The translations under genes and the position numbers were made by a program. From Longimicrobiales bacterium (lineage in GTDB: Bacteria > Gemmatimonadota > Gemmatimonadetes > Longimicrobiales > Gaopeijiaceae), in the NCBI GenBank assembly GCA_958295645.1, contig OY282361.1, positions 1,826,501-1,890,500 of the forward strand: DNA of 64,000 nucleotides, given 5' to 3'. A model generated the notes under the pieces. It saw only the letters and a list, made by a program, of their open reading frames with translations. It ran no database searches and was not told the DNA's origin. Shown here piece after piece: positions 16,328 through 25,891 of this stretch (positions within the stretch are counted from its first letter, which is position 1; each line of letters opens with the position of its first letter).

Positions 16328-19300
16328 ATGCACAACGTCCGACTCTCCCTTCGCCTCCTCCCCCTGGCCCTCTTCCCTCTCGCTGCGGCCACGTTCTTCG
16401 CGTTCGCAACCGCGCCCGCAGCCGCGCTCGCGTCCTCGTCCCGTCCCGCCATTGCGCAGGCCCAGCCTCCCGTCGCTCCTTCCGACTTCGCCGTCATGAA
16501 GGCGCGGAGCATCGGGCCGGCCGGAATGAGCGGGCGGGTCTCGGCCGTGGCGGTCAACCTGGACGACCCGACCATCATGTACGTCGGGGCCGCGACGGGG
16601 GGCGTCTGGCGGTCGCGCGACGGGGGGCTCGCCTGGCATCCGGTCTTCGATGAGCAGGCGGTGCTCGGGATCGGGGCGGTGGCGGTGGCGGCGTCCAATC
16701 CGGACGTGGTCTGGGTGGGGACGGGCGAGGGGAATCCGCGCAACTCGGCGGGGGTCGGCGCCGGGGTGTACCGGAGTCTGGACGGGGGCGACACGTGGCG
16801 GCGCATGGGACTGGAGGAGTCGGAGCGGATTCACCGCGTGGTGATTCATCCGGACGATCCTCGGACCGTGTACGTGGGCTCGATGGGGCCGGCCTGGAGC
16901 GACGGGGAGCAGCGGGGCGTGTACAAGACGACGGACGGGGGCGAGACCTGGGAGCGCGTGCTGTACGTGGACGCGGGGACGGGGGTGGCCGATCTGGTCA
17001 TGGACCCGGCCAACCCGGACAAGCTGTTTGCGGCGATGTGGTCGTTCAGGCGGTGGCCGTGGTTCTTCCGCTCGGGAGGGCCTGGGAGCGGCCTCTTCGT
17101 CACGCACGACGCGGGCGAGAACTGGACGCAGCTCGGGCCGGAAGACGGGTTGCCTGAGGGCGAGCTGGGCCGCATCGGCGTGGCGGTGTCGCGATCCGAC
17201 CCGGAGGTGGTCTACGCCTTGGTGGAAGCGGAGCGCAGCGAACTCCTTCGCTCGGACGACGGGGGCGCAAGCTGGCGCACCATCAGCGACGAGCCTGGGA
17301 TCGCGCCAAGGCCCTTCTACTACGCCGACATTCGCGTCGACCCGGCGAACGAGAACCGCCTCTACAGCCTGCACAGCGCGATTCGGGTCAGCGAGGACGC
17401 GGGGCGGACGTTCCGCACGGTGGTCCCCAGCCGCATCATCCATGGCGACGTCCACGAGCTGTGGATTCATCCGGACGACGGGCGCTTCATGATCATCGGC
17501 GAGGACGGCGGCATCGCGGTCACGCGCGACCGGGGCGAGAACTGGCGCTTCGTCGAGAATCTTCCGCTGGCGCAGTTCTACCACGTCAACGTGGACATGG
17601 CGGCGCCGTTCAATGTCTACGGGGGACTGCAGGACAACGGGTCGTGGTTCGGCCCCAGCACCGTCTGGGCGCAGCGCGGCATCATGAATCTGCACTGGAC
17701 CCGGGTCGGCGGCGGCGACGGCTTCGCCACCCTCCCGGACTTCCAAGACGACCGCTACGGCTATTCCATGTCCCAACAGGGCAACCTAGTGCGATTCGAC
17801 AAGGCCACGGGCAACCGCCGCGACATCAAGCCGGTGCATCCCGACGGCACGCGGCTGCGCTTCAGCTGGAACGCGGCGCTCGACCATCTACCTGGGCTCC
17901 CAGTTCGTGCACCGGTCCCGCGACGGAGGCGCCACCTGGGAGATCATCTCGCCCGATCTCACCACCAACGATCCCGAGAAGCAGCGGCGGGACCAAAGCG
18001 GCGGGCTGTCCATGGACGCCACCGGGGCCGAGAACCACACGACGATCCTGAGCATCGCTCCCAGCCCACTGGAGCGGGGACTGATCTGGGCGACGACCGA
18101 CGACGGCGCCGTTCAGATCACCCGAGACGACGGCGCGACCTGGACCGACGTGGGAGACCGCGTCCCGGAGGTGCCCGACGCGACTTGGGCGCCTCACCTG
18201 GAGCCCTCGAAGCACGATCCGGCCCGCGCCTACCTCGTTTACGACGACCACCGGCGGGGCAACTGGACGCCCTACGCCTACCGCACGGACGACTACGGGC
18301 GGAGTTGGCGCTCGGTCGCCGGGGGCATCCGCGGGTTCGTGCACGTGATCGAGGAGGACCCCGTGGAGCCCAACCTGCTGTTCCTGGGGACCGAGTTCGG
18401 CCTGTATGCGAGCCTGGGCGGGGGCGGCTCCTGGATGCCGTGGAGCGCCGGCCTGCCCCCGGCGCCGGTTCGGGCGCTCGTGGTCCATCCGCGGGACCAC
18501 GATCTCGTCGTCGGGACGCACGGTCGGGCGGCGTACGTGATCGACGACGTTCGCCCGTTGCGCGTTCTGGCCGCGGAGCCGGCGGCCGCCGAAGAAGGGC
18601 TTCGGGTCTTCCCGGCGGCGCCGGCGATCCAGTACGTCGAGGCCGAGGCGCAGGGCTACAGGTCCACGGGCCACGCAATGTTCATGGGGGACTTGCGGCC
18701 CTTCGGAGCCTTGATCCACTACTGGATGGCGGCGGGGGACGAATCGGGCGGCGACGCGGCCCGCATATCCATTCTCGACGCTTCCGGCGCCGTGGTGCGC
18801 GTGCTCTCTGGCACGGCCGAACGAGGCCTGAACCGGGCGGTCTGGGACTTGCGCATGGCCTTGCCGGACGAGGAAACGGGCGGCGAAGCAGGCATGGACG
18901 CCCAACGGGCAGGCCAGGCGGCCGGCGCCATGCCTGGACGGGGCGAACTCGGACCAGACTCGCCAACCGGACCATGGGTGTTGGCAGGCCGGTACGGAGT
19001 GCGGGTCGAGGCCGCGGGTCACGTCGCGGAGGGCAGCGTGGAGGTCGTCGCCGATCCGCGCCTCGACATCTCCGAGTCCGACCGCCGCGCGCGGATCGCG
19101 GTTCAGGTCGAAGCGGCCCGTCGGAACCTAGCGGCGTCCCACGCCTCGCGCCGTCTTTCCAGCATGATCGACGCGGTGGACCACGTGCTCGCGTCGCTCC
19201 CCGGCGACGACGATGCAGCCGACCTTCGCGAGCAGGGCCAGGAGTTGCGCCGCACGCTTGCCGCCTTGAACGAACGGCTGTTCGCCGGGCCGGCCTGCCA

Positions 19301-19544
19301 GGGCATCTGCGGAGGCACGACCGTCGCCGACCGAGTCCGCGCGCCCCTGCGCAAGCTGAACAGCGCTCTCGACGCCCCGACCGCCACCGACCGCCTGGCC
19401 ATTTCGCACGCCGAAGCTGCCTTGGAGGAGCTCCGAACGGCGCTCGCCTCGGCGATGGACGGGCCGGTCGAAGCCTTCCGCCAAGCACTAGCGGCCGCCG
19501 GCTACGACCCCTTGCCCGGAGGGACGGGACCGGCCCGGCAATAA
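16328..19544 (+). pseudogene. Sortilin/VPS10-type BNR-repeat propeller exoprotein, split by a frameshift
   Basis: The start at 16328 gives a signal peptide (hydrophobic to about residue 35), then repeated BNR/Asp-box motifs (SRDGGLAW, TTDGGETWERV, THDAGENW, TRDRGENWRF) of a multi-bladed propeller. At about 17880-17890 the frame breaks: FSWNAAL is followed by out-of-frame sequence. The expected continuation (TIYLGSQFVHRSRDGGATWE, then PDLTTNDPE) lies in the next frame and runs to 19544. Compared with relatives, about seven codons are missing at the break. The joined protein would be close to the 1,024 residues of the intact paralogue at 51278-54352. Whether the break is biological or a consensus error cannot be told here. 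Confidence 0.8.
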
Positions 19545-19562
19545 ACGGATCCGCCCCGGCAG

Positions 19563-19590
19563 TTGCCCGTTGCCGACAACCTGTTAGACT
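19563..19590 (+). promoter_or_regulatory. Candidate promoter of the PLP-enzyme gene with a long leader
   Basis: TTGCCC at 19563-19568 and TAGACT at 19585-19590, 16 bases apart, form a plausible sigma70 promoter. Transcription from here would leave a leader of about 165 bases before ATG 19761. The leader contains complementary blocks (GGCAGGC and GCCTGCC), but I recognise no riboswitch class in it. Confidence 0.3.
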
Positions 19591-19760
19591 TGTCGCCCAT
19601 CGTGGGCCGGCAGGCTTCGCCCACGTTCGCCGACCAAGCGCCCGACTCCTTCCGGGCCTGCCAGTCGCCGTCCGGCAAATCCGCCGCGGCGAACCCCCCG
19701 CAAGCGCGAGCCAGCACCCGCGTTGCATCCCCCGTTTCACAGTCGAGGAAAACACGACCG

Positions 19761-21035
19761 ATGCGAATAGAGACGAAGGCAGTTCACGCCGGCTACCAGC
19801 CGGAACCCACGACCAAGGCCGTCGCGGTGCCGATCTACCAGACCACCGCGTATGCCTTCGACGACACCCAGCACGGGGCGGACCTCTTCGACCTCAAGGT
19901 CGAGGGGAACATCTACACCCGAATCATGAACCCGACCCAGGCGGTGCTCGAGCAGCGCCTGGCGGCCATGGAAGGAGGCGTGGGCGCGCTGGCGCTGTCC
20001 TCCGGCCAAGCGGCGACGACGTACGCGGTCCTCACGATCGCGGAGGCGGGCGACAACATCGTCAGCACCTCGACCCTCTACGGCGGCACGTACAACCTGT
20101 TCGCCCACACCTTGCCGCAGCTCGGCATCGAGACCCGTTTCGCGGGACCCGGCGACCCGGGCGCCATCGCGGATCAGATCGACGAGAAGACGAAGGCGGT
20201 CTACTGCGAGTCCATCGGGAATCCGGCGGGCAACGTCGCCGACATCGCAGGCATCGCCGAGGCGGCCCACTCCCACGGCGTGCCGGTCATCGTCGACAAC
20301 ACCGTGCCCAGCCCCTATCTGTGCCGCCCCTTCGAGCACGGCGGCGACATCGTGGTCCATTCGGTCACGAAGTACATCGGCGGCCACGGGACCATCGTGG
20401 GCGGCGCCATAGTCGATTCGGGCAGTTTCGATTGGGCTACCAACCGGGAGCGGTTCCCCAGGCTCAACGAACCCGACGTCTCCTACCACGGCGTCGTCTA
20501 CACGGAGGCGGTGGGCGAACTCGCCTACATCGTCCGCGCCCGCGTGGTGCCTCTGCGCAACATCGGCGCCGCCGTGTCGCCCCACACCGCGTTCCTGGCC
20601 CTCCAGGGGCTGGAGACCCTGCCGTTGCGCATGGATCGCATCTGCGACAACGCGCTGGCCGCCGCCGAGCACCTCCGCAATCACCCGCAAGTCGAGTGGG
20701 TGCGCTACGCGGGACTCGCCGACAGCCCCCACAGGCCGTTGCTGGACAAGTACTGCGACGGACGCGCGGCAGGCATCCTGAGCTTCGGCATCAAGGGCGG
20801 CCGCGAAGCCGGCGCGCGGTTCATCGACGCGCTCGAGCTGATCACCCGGCTGGTCAACATCGGCGACGCCAAGTCCCTGGCGACCCATCCGGCCACGACC
20901 ACGCACCGCCAGCTCTCGCCCGAAGAGATGGAGGCCACCGGCGTCTCGGAGGACTTGGTGCGGCTCTCCATCGGCATCGAGCACATCGACGACATCGTGG
21001 AAGACCTCGATCGCGCTTTGGCGGCCGCACGGTAG
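19761..21035 (+). CDS. Cys/Met metabolism PLP-dependent enzyme (O-acetylhomoserine sulfhydrylase/MetY-like)
   Basis: The 424-residue protein starts at ATG 19761 behind GAGGAAAA; the longer upstream frame is non-coding leader. Family features are clear: VPIYQTTAYAFDDTQHG near the N-terminus, YTRIMNPT, LSSGQAATTYA, the aspartate in VIVDNTVPSPYLCRP, and the PLP-binding lysine in HSVTKYIGGHG. The C-terminus ends with VRLSIGIEHIDDIVEDLD. These fold-type I enzymes use O-acetyl- or O-succinyl-homoserine with sulfide, or run gamma-synthase or lyase chemistry. The DLF insert after QHGAD and the overall course fit the MetY group best. It stands alone between the BNR gene and a convergent methyltransferase. 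Confidence 0.88.
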   Translation: MRIETKAVHAGYQPEPTTKAVAVPIYQTTAYAFDDTQHGADLFDLKVEGNIYTRIMNPTQAVLEQRLAAMEGGVGALALSSGQAATTYAVLTIAEAGDNIVSTSTLYGGTYNLFAHTLPQLGIETRFAGPGDPGAIADQIDEKTKAVYCESIGNPAGNVADIAGIAEAAHSHGVPVIVDNTVPSPYLCRPFEHGGDIVVHSVTKYIGGHGTIVGGAIVDSGSFDWATNRERFPRLNEPDVSYHGVVYTEAVGELAYIVRARVVPLRNIGAAVSPHTAFLALQGLETLPLRMDRICDNALAAAEHLRNHPQVEWVRYAGLADSPHRPLLDKYCDGRAAGILSFGIKGGREAGARFIDALELITRLVNIGDAKSLATHPATTTHRQLSPEEMEATGVSEDLVRLSIGIEHIDDIVEDLDRALAAAR

Positions 21036-21065
21036 CCCGGCGACGGCGTACCTGCCCGGCCTCCG

Positions 21066-21794
21066 TCAGCGCTTCCGTCCCAGCACCGCGATCCGGCGTC
21101 GCAGGAGGGGGACGAAGCGTTGGCCCAGGCGCTCCAGGAGGCGGAGGCCGGGCAGGTGGGACTCGGCGAAGTAGGCCCGTTCGATCTCGAAGCCGGCCTC
21201 TGCGAGAAGGGCCTTCATGCGGGCCATGGACTTGTAGTCGACGTGGCTGGGGTCCCGCTTCAGGACGATCTCGTTGTTCTTGAGGACTTCCAGGAAGTGG
21301 CTGCGGCAGGGGGTCCACACTGCGAAGCGGCCGCCCGGCTTGAGGACTCGGAAGGCTTCGGCGGAGACGGCCTCCGAGTCGTCCGGGTACAGGTGCTCGA
21401 AGAGGTCGGCGGCCACCACCACGTCGAAGGCCGCGGCGGGAAAGCCGGTGTCGCGGGCGTCGCCCACGCGGAACTCGACGTTGTCGGCGCCTGTCTTGGC
21501 CAAGCGGGCGTTGCAATGGTCCACTGCGCGCTGCGAGAAGTCCAGCCCCACGACTTCCCTGGCTTGGCGGGCGATGCCATAGCTCATCGTCCCCCAACCG
21601 CAACCCAGGTCCAGCACGCGGTCCTCGGCGCCGGGCGCGTGGATGGCCAGCGCCATTCGGAGCCGGTATCGCTGGAACGGGCTGGCGAAGTCGTGCAGGT
21701 GCGCCGCGCCCTCGAAGTATTCGGATTCGTCGTAGTAGGACTTGCCGATGCGTTCGGCTGGGGCGGGCGTCTTCGGGGACGAATCCCGGGTCAA
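21066..21794 (-). CDS. Class I SAM-dependent methyltransferase (cyclopropane-fatty-acid-synthase-like fold)
   Basis: The 242-residue protein starts at TTG 21794, which overlaps the stop of the preceding small membrane gene as TTGA; no usable ATG lies before the conserved core. It has the SAM-binding motif VLDLGCGWGTMSYG near residue 60, then VVGLDFSQRAVDHCNAR, DVVVAADLFEHLYPDD (motif II) and VLKPGGRFAVWTP. The region before the core (SYYDESEYFEGAAHLHD) resembles the entrance region of CFA-synthase-like and C-methyltransferase proteins. The substrate is unknown. Confidence 0.85.
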   Translation of the reverse strand: MTRDSSPKTPAPAERIGKSYYDESEYFEGAAHLHDFASPFQRYRLRMALAIHAPGAEDRVLDLGCGWGTMSYGIARQAREVVGLDFSQRAVDHCNARLAKTGADNVEFRVGDARDTGFPAAAFDVVVAADLFEHLYPDDSEAVSAEAFRVLKPGGRFAVWTPCRSHFLEVLKNNEIVLKRDPSHVDYKSMARMKALLAEAGFEIERAYFAESHLPGLRLLERLGQRFVPLLRRRIAVLGRKR

Positions 21795-22066
21795 GGGCGA
21801 TCCTCGGCGTTGTCGCCACGGACGGGCCGGCCCAGCAGCTTCTCGGTGAAGTCCAGCCGGTCCTCCATGAGGGCGACCCGCTGGCTCAGCGTCTCGACGG
21901 TCTCGGCCAGCCAGCGCTGTTCGTCCCGATCGCCGCCGCTCACTGCCTTCGCGTCGAGCACGCGCCCGAGCCGTCTCACGATCGGCCATGCCAGAATCCC
22001 GCCGCCAATCATCACGATGGCCAGAATCGCGATCATGAAGCCGAACACGGCTTCCGTGTCAACCAT
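21791..22066 (-). CDS. Small membrane protein, PspB-like
   Basis: This 91-residue protein starts at ATG 22066 with a strong GGGGAGGGG ribosome binding site. One transmembrane segment covers residues 8-30 (FGFMIAILAIVMIGGGILAW). It is followed by a basic patch and a coiled-coil tail (ETVETLSQRVALMEDRLDFT) ending in a short acidic end. This is the layout of PspB/phage-shock-type and related small envelope proteins, but homology to PspB is not certain. It is translationally coupled to the methyltransferase downstream. Confidence 0.6.
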   Translation of the reverse strand: MVDTEAVFGFMIAILAIVMIGGGILAWPIVRRLGRVLDAKAVSGGDRDEQRWLAETVETLSQRVALMEDRLDFTEKLLGRPVRGDNAEDRP

Positions 22067-22214
22067 CGTCCCCTCCCCGTCCGGAAATCGGCGTGGCGGC
22101 GAAGCCACACGGCCGGGAAGCAGTTGGCCCTGGGAATCCATGCCGCCCCAACATCCTTAAGTTTAGCCCAGCGCCCGCGCAGATGTCCGACTCCCGTGCA
22201 ACTCGAGAAACGCC

Positions 22215-22304
22215 ATGAACGCACGCCAGCCCATGAAGGCACGCAGACCCACGAAAGCACGCCAAAGCATGAACACGCGTCGGCGCACGAACACGCGCCA
22301 GCCC
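22215..22304 (+). repeat. Five degenerate 18-bp tandem repeats encoding the N-region of the lipoprotein signal
   Basis: Five consecutive 18-base units begin with ATGAACGCACGCCAGCCC and translate as MNARQP, MKARRP, TKARQS, MNTRRR and TNTRQP. Each unit keeps the A-A-x-(G/A)C-(A/G)CG core. The repeat lies entirely inside the positively charged n-region preceding the hydrophobic signal. Confidence 0.7.
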
Positions 22305-24101
22305 AAGCTCCAGCGCACCCTCCTCGCCGTTTTCCCCGCGCTCGCCGGCCTTGCCGCCTTCTCCTGCGTCCCCGACGAGCCGGAGCAGGCTAGGCGCTCT
22401 TCGGCGGACGGCGGCGCAACCGGCGAGACCCTGTTCTCCAACGGCGTCGTCTGGACCGCCGATCCGGCCAACCCCCGCGCCGAGGCGGTCCTCGTCCGGG
22501 ATGGGGAAATCGTCTTTGCGGGAGCGAACGACGAGGCCGCCGGGATGGCCGGCGGGGACGCCCGGGTCGTCGACCTTGCGGGCAGGATGCTGCTCCCGGG
22601 CTTCGTGGACGCCCACATCCACCCGGCGGTGGCCGGCCTCCTGGGCTCCAAGCTGCAGGTGATCGGCTCCGAGACGGTGGCGGACGTGCAGGCGGCGCTG
22701 GCGGACTACGCGGCGGCGAACCCGGACGAGGAGACGCTGTTCGGCTTCGGGTTTCCCGGGGCGCTCAACACGGCCGTCAACTCCGCGGGGGTGCCGGGGC
22801 CGCATCGCGCCGACTTGGACGCCGTGGTCTCGGATCGTCCTGTGATGATTCTGGCCATTGACGCGCACAGCGCATGGCTGAACACGAAGGCCCTGGAGGT
22901 CGCCGGCATCGACGCCAGCACTCCCGACCCCTTGCCGGGGGTCCACTACTACCAGCGCGACGCCAACGGAGAGCCGACGGGCTGGGCCGTCGAGAGCAGC
23001 GCGTTCTGGCCGCTCCTGCCGCGTTTCGGCGTGGGCTCCGTGGAGGACTTTCGCGCGGCTCTGTCGGCGATGCTGCCGGAGTTGTCGGCGATGGGCGTCA
23101 CCAGCGTGTTCGACGCGGGCATCCCGGGGGGAGAGGCCACGCTGCGCAACGCGCTTCAAGCGCTGGCCGGCCTGGAGAAGGAAGGAGCGCTGCCCGTGCG
23201 CTACCGCACCACCGCGTACGTGGACAACCCGGCGACGAGCGGAGCAGAGGCGGCTGCTCTGGTCGGCGAGCTCAGGCGGGAGTTCGCCTCCGAGTTGGTG
23301 GACCTCCACACGGTCAAGATCGCCAACGACGGCACGTTCGAAGGGCTCACGGCGGCGGTGCTCGATCCGTACGCGGGCGGCGGCAGCGGCGCCGTGCTGC
23401 TCGAGGGAGAGACGTTCGCGCGGCTGCTGGGCGAGCTGCGCGAAGCCGGGGTGGACGCCCACGTGCACGCCATCGGAGACCGCACCTTCCGGGCCACGCT
23501 GGACGCCGTGGCCGCCGCCCGGAGCGCGGTGCCGGAGTCGGACGGCCGGGTCGTCATCGCCCACGCTATGCTCGCCGACCCGGCCGACATGGCCCGCTTG
23601 GGCGATCTGGACGTCATGATCCAGACCACGCCTCACTGGGCGCACGACTTGGCGGGCTCCTTGGCTCTGTATTCTCGCGCGCTGGGCGCCGAGCGCGGCG
23701 CGCGCATCATGCGCCTGAAGGATCTGTGGGAGGCCGCCCCGCTGGTCGCGTTCGGGGCCGACTATCCGGCCACCGGCCTGCCCTTCCCGCAAGCCTCGCC
23801 CCTGCACGGCATCGAGATCGGCGTCACGCGGCGCGCGCCGGGAGATGCGGACGGACCCCCTTACCCTCCCGCGGGCCAGTCCATGGCTCTGGAGGACATG
23901 CTGTTGGGCTACACTGCCAACGCCGCGCGCCAACTCCGGCTGGACGATCAAGCCGGGACCATCGCCCCCGGCAAGCAAGCCGACCTAATCGTGCTGGAGC
24001 GCAACCTCTTCGGCGTGCCCGCGCACGAGATTCACGCAGTCGCGGTCGACTTGACGATGTCGGCCGGGCGGATCGTGTTCAGCCGCAACGACGGCGAGTA
24101 G
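22215..24101 (+). CDS. Amidohydrolase 3 (YtcJ-like) lipoprotein
   Basis: The 628-residue protein begins with an unusually long basic N-terminus made of a degenerate 6-residue repeat, then a hydrophobic stretch ending in LAAFSC, a probable lipobox. The catalytic part has VVWTADPANPRAEAVLVRDG, GRMLLPGFVDAHIHPAV (metal-binding HxH), VKIANDGTFEG, HVHAIGDRTFRATLD, IAHAMLADP and FGADYPATG, ending with GTIAPGKQADLIVLERNLF. This is the YtcJ-like amidohydrolase_3 family of metal-dependent hydrolases of unknown natural substrate, here exported to the envelope. The real start may be one of the later Met codons in the repeat. It is transcribed divergently from the small membrane gene. Confidence 0.87.
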   Translation: MNARQPMKARRPTKARQSMNTRRRTNTRQPKLQRTLLAVFPALAGLAAFSCVPDEPEQARRSSADGGATGETLFSNGVVWTADPANPRAEAVLVRDGEIVFAGANDEAAGMAGGDARVVDLAGRMLLPGFVDAHIHPAVAGLLGSKLQVIGSETVADVQAALADYAAANPDEETLFGFGFPGALNTAVNSAGVPGPHRADLDAVVSDRPVMILAIDAHSAWLNTKALEVAGIDASTPDPLPGVHYYQRDANGEPTGWAVESSAFWPLLPRFGVGSVEDFRAALSAMLPELSAMGVTSVFDAGIPGGEATLRNALQALAGLEKEGALPVRYRTTAYVDNPATSGAEAAALVGELRREFASELVDLHTVKIANDGTFEGLTAAVLDPYAGGGSGAVLLEGETFARLLGELREAGVDAHVHAIGDRTFRATLDAVAAARSAVPESDGRVVIAHAMLADPADMARLGDLDVMIQTTPHWAHDLAGSLALYSRALGAERGARIMRLKDLWEAAPLVAFGADYPATGLPFPQASPLHGIEIGVTRRAPGDADGPPYPPAGQSMALEDMLLGYTANAARQLRLDDQAGTIAPGKQADLIVLERNLFGVPAHEIHAVAVDLTMSAGRIVFSRNDGE

Positions 24102-24155
24102 CCCGCGTTCCGGCGCCGTCGGCCGCCTGTTCGGGCCGGGCCGGGCGCATCGTCT

Positions 24156-25787
24156 TCAGCCGGGCGGAACCGTCTCTCCGGGCTGGGCGAGCCGGGGTGG
24201 AACCCGTGCCTGCGTGGCCTGCTCCAGGTCGTAGGCGTAGCCCAGCAGGGGGGCGTCCGACCACAGGTCCCCGACGAACGCGAGCACGAAGGGCGTGCCG
24301 TCCTCGTAATAGGAGAAGGGGACGGTGACGGTCGGGAGGCCCAGGTCGTTGACGATGTTGCTGGGCAGTTCGGCGTGATTGTTGGGGCGGTACTCGGGAC
24401 GCGCGGGGTCCTCGACCAACGGGCGGATGGGCTCTCCGGCCTGCGGGAAGAACAGCCCGTCCAGCGCGTGCTCCTTCAGGACGGCGCGGAACAGGCTTCG
24501 CATCTCTCGGCGCCAAGCCTGAAACGCGTCTCCTTCCTCGGTGGCGGAGGGGGCCGTGGGCGGGCTTCTCTCTCTTCCCCCGCGGAACTCGCGTCCCAGC
24601 AACGCCTCCCATTCCTCGATGCTGCGGAAGGCGGCGTCCTCGCCGAGGCCGAAGAAGTAGACGGCCATGTCGTGGCTGCCCGCCGACGGCACGCCCGGCC
24701 GCTCGCCGTACATCTCCGGCCAACCCGCGCCTTCGAACGGGTCTTCGACGACTTCGGCTCCGAGAGACTCGATCGCCCGAACGGCCTCGCGGTAGTGGCG
24801 TTCGGTCTCGGGCGCGAGCGGCAGGAAGGAGTCGCGCCATCCCTTCCCCACCAGCCCGAACCGCTTGCCCGCGAGCGCTCCCCGGCTCAGTCCAGCGGCG
24901 TATCCCGCTTCCGGAATGCGACCTTCGGCCGCATACGTGGCCAAGTCCTCCGGCGTCGGTCCCGCGATCACGTCCAGCGCCAGAGCCGCGTCGCGCACGG
25001 TTCGCGCCAGCGGTCCCACCACGTCGCGGTAGGTCGCGTCCATCGGGAACACGCCCTCGAGGGGCACCAGCCCAAAAGTGGGCTTGACGCCGACAAGCGC
25101 CTGTGCGGCGGCGGGATTCTGGATGGAACCGCCCGTTTCGGTCCCCAGGCCCAACACGGCGAAGCTGGCGTTGACGGCAGTGGCCGTGCCCCCGCTGGAT
25201 CCGCCGGGCACGCGGTCGGGCGCGTAGGGGTTGAGCGTCTCGCCCGCCACGCTGCTGCGCGTGCGCGTGCCGTGAGCGGCGAAGTCGGGCATGTTGGTCT
25301 TGCCCAGGACGATGGCCCCGGCGGCGCGGAGCCGCTCGACGACGGCCGCGTCGTCCCCGGGGATCATGTCCACGCCCCCCGTCTTCGAACTGAAGCCCTC
25401 GAACCCCACGGTGGTGACGAGCCCCGCGTAGTCGAGGTTGTCCTTGACGACGACGGGCACGCCGTGAAGCGGGCCGCGCGGACCCGTCGTCCGGATCTCG
25501 TCGTCGAGCCGCGCCGCCTGGGCCAGGGCCTCCGGATTCATGGAGACGAAAGCGTTGTAGAGCTCCTCGTAGCGGGCGATCCTGTCGAGAAAGGCGCGGG
25601 TCAGGTCGACGGCCGTGTATTTCCCCGCGCGGTAGTCCGCCTGCACTTGGGCGACGGTGAGCTCCACGACGTCGACGGCGGCGCCGGAGGCAACCGCAAC
25701 CTCTCCGTCGTCCCCGGACTGGGACGCGCCGCAACCCGAAAGAGCCGACGCGACGGCCAATCCAACGCAAACCCTGAACAGCAGCAT
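24156..25787 (-). CDS. Amidase signature family lipoprotein
   Basis: The 543-residue protein starts at ATG 25787 with GGAGGACGAGG upstream. The leader LLFRVCVGLAVASALSGC is a clear lipoprotein signal with lipobox LSGC. The amidase triad is present: lysine in GVPVVVKDNLDYAG, cis-serine in PGGSSGGTATA and nucleophile serine in GLGTETGGSIQNPA. Length and order are typical of bacterial amidases that cleave carboxylic amides; the envelope location suggests a scavenging or cell-wall role. It is divergent from the tesB-like gene with about 105 bases between. Confidence 0.9.
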   Translation of the reverse strand: MLLFRVCVGLAVASALSGCGASQSGDDGEVAVASGAAVDVVELTVAQVQADYRAGKYTAVDLTRAFLDRIARYEELYNAFVSMNPEALAQAARLDDEIRTTGPRGPLHGVPVVVKDNLDYAGLVTTVGFEGFSSKTGGVDMIPGDDAAVVERLRAAGAIVLGKTNMPDFAAHGTRTRSSVAGETLNPYAPDRVPGGSSGGTATAVNASFAVLGLGTETGGSIQNPAAAQALVGVKPTFGLVPLEGVFPMDATYRDVVGPLARTVRDAALALDVIAGPTPEDLATYAAEGRIPEAGYAAGLSRGALAGKRFGLVGKGWRDSFLPLAPETERHYREAVRAIESLGAEVVEDPFEGAGWPEMYGERPGVPSAGSHDMAVYFFGLGEDAAFRSIEEWEALLGREFRGGRERSPPTAPSATEEGDAFQAWRREMRSLFRAVLKEHALDGLFFPQAGEPIRPLVEDPARPEYRPNNHAELPSNIVNDLGLPTVTVPFSYYEDGTPFVLAFVGDLWSDAPLLGYAYDLEQATQARVPPRLAQPGETVPPG

Positions 25788-25891
25788 CCTCGTCCTCCGC
25801 TTCCGGGCCGGCCCCAACGCCCAGCTCCTTGGCGCAACCGCCGCACCGCACCATTTTAGCCCGGCCCGCACCCCCTCGCTATGCTCTCGAC

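Noticed and set aside
19597-19760. SAM or SAH riboswitch before the MetY-type gene
   Set aside because: I could not match the conserved core sequences of any known class; only generic GC pairing is visible.
19545-21283. Very long plus-strand open frame continuing the first half of the BNR gene to 21283
   Set aside because: After 17890 the translation is Arg/Gly/Pro-rich and overlaps the second half of the BNR gene and the PLP enzyme in another frame. It is an artefact of GC-rich DNA with few stop codons.
24102-24155. Rho-independent terminator between the amidohydrolase and the amidase
   Set aside because: Sequence is GC-rich with complementary bits but no clear stem followed by a T-run on either strand.
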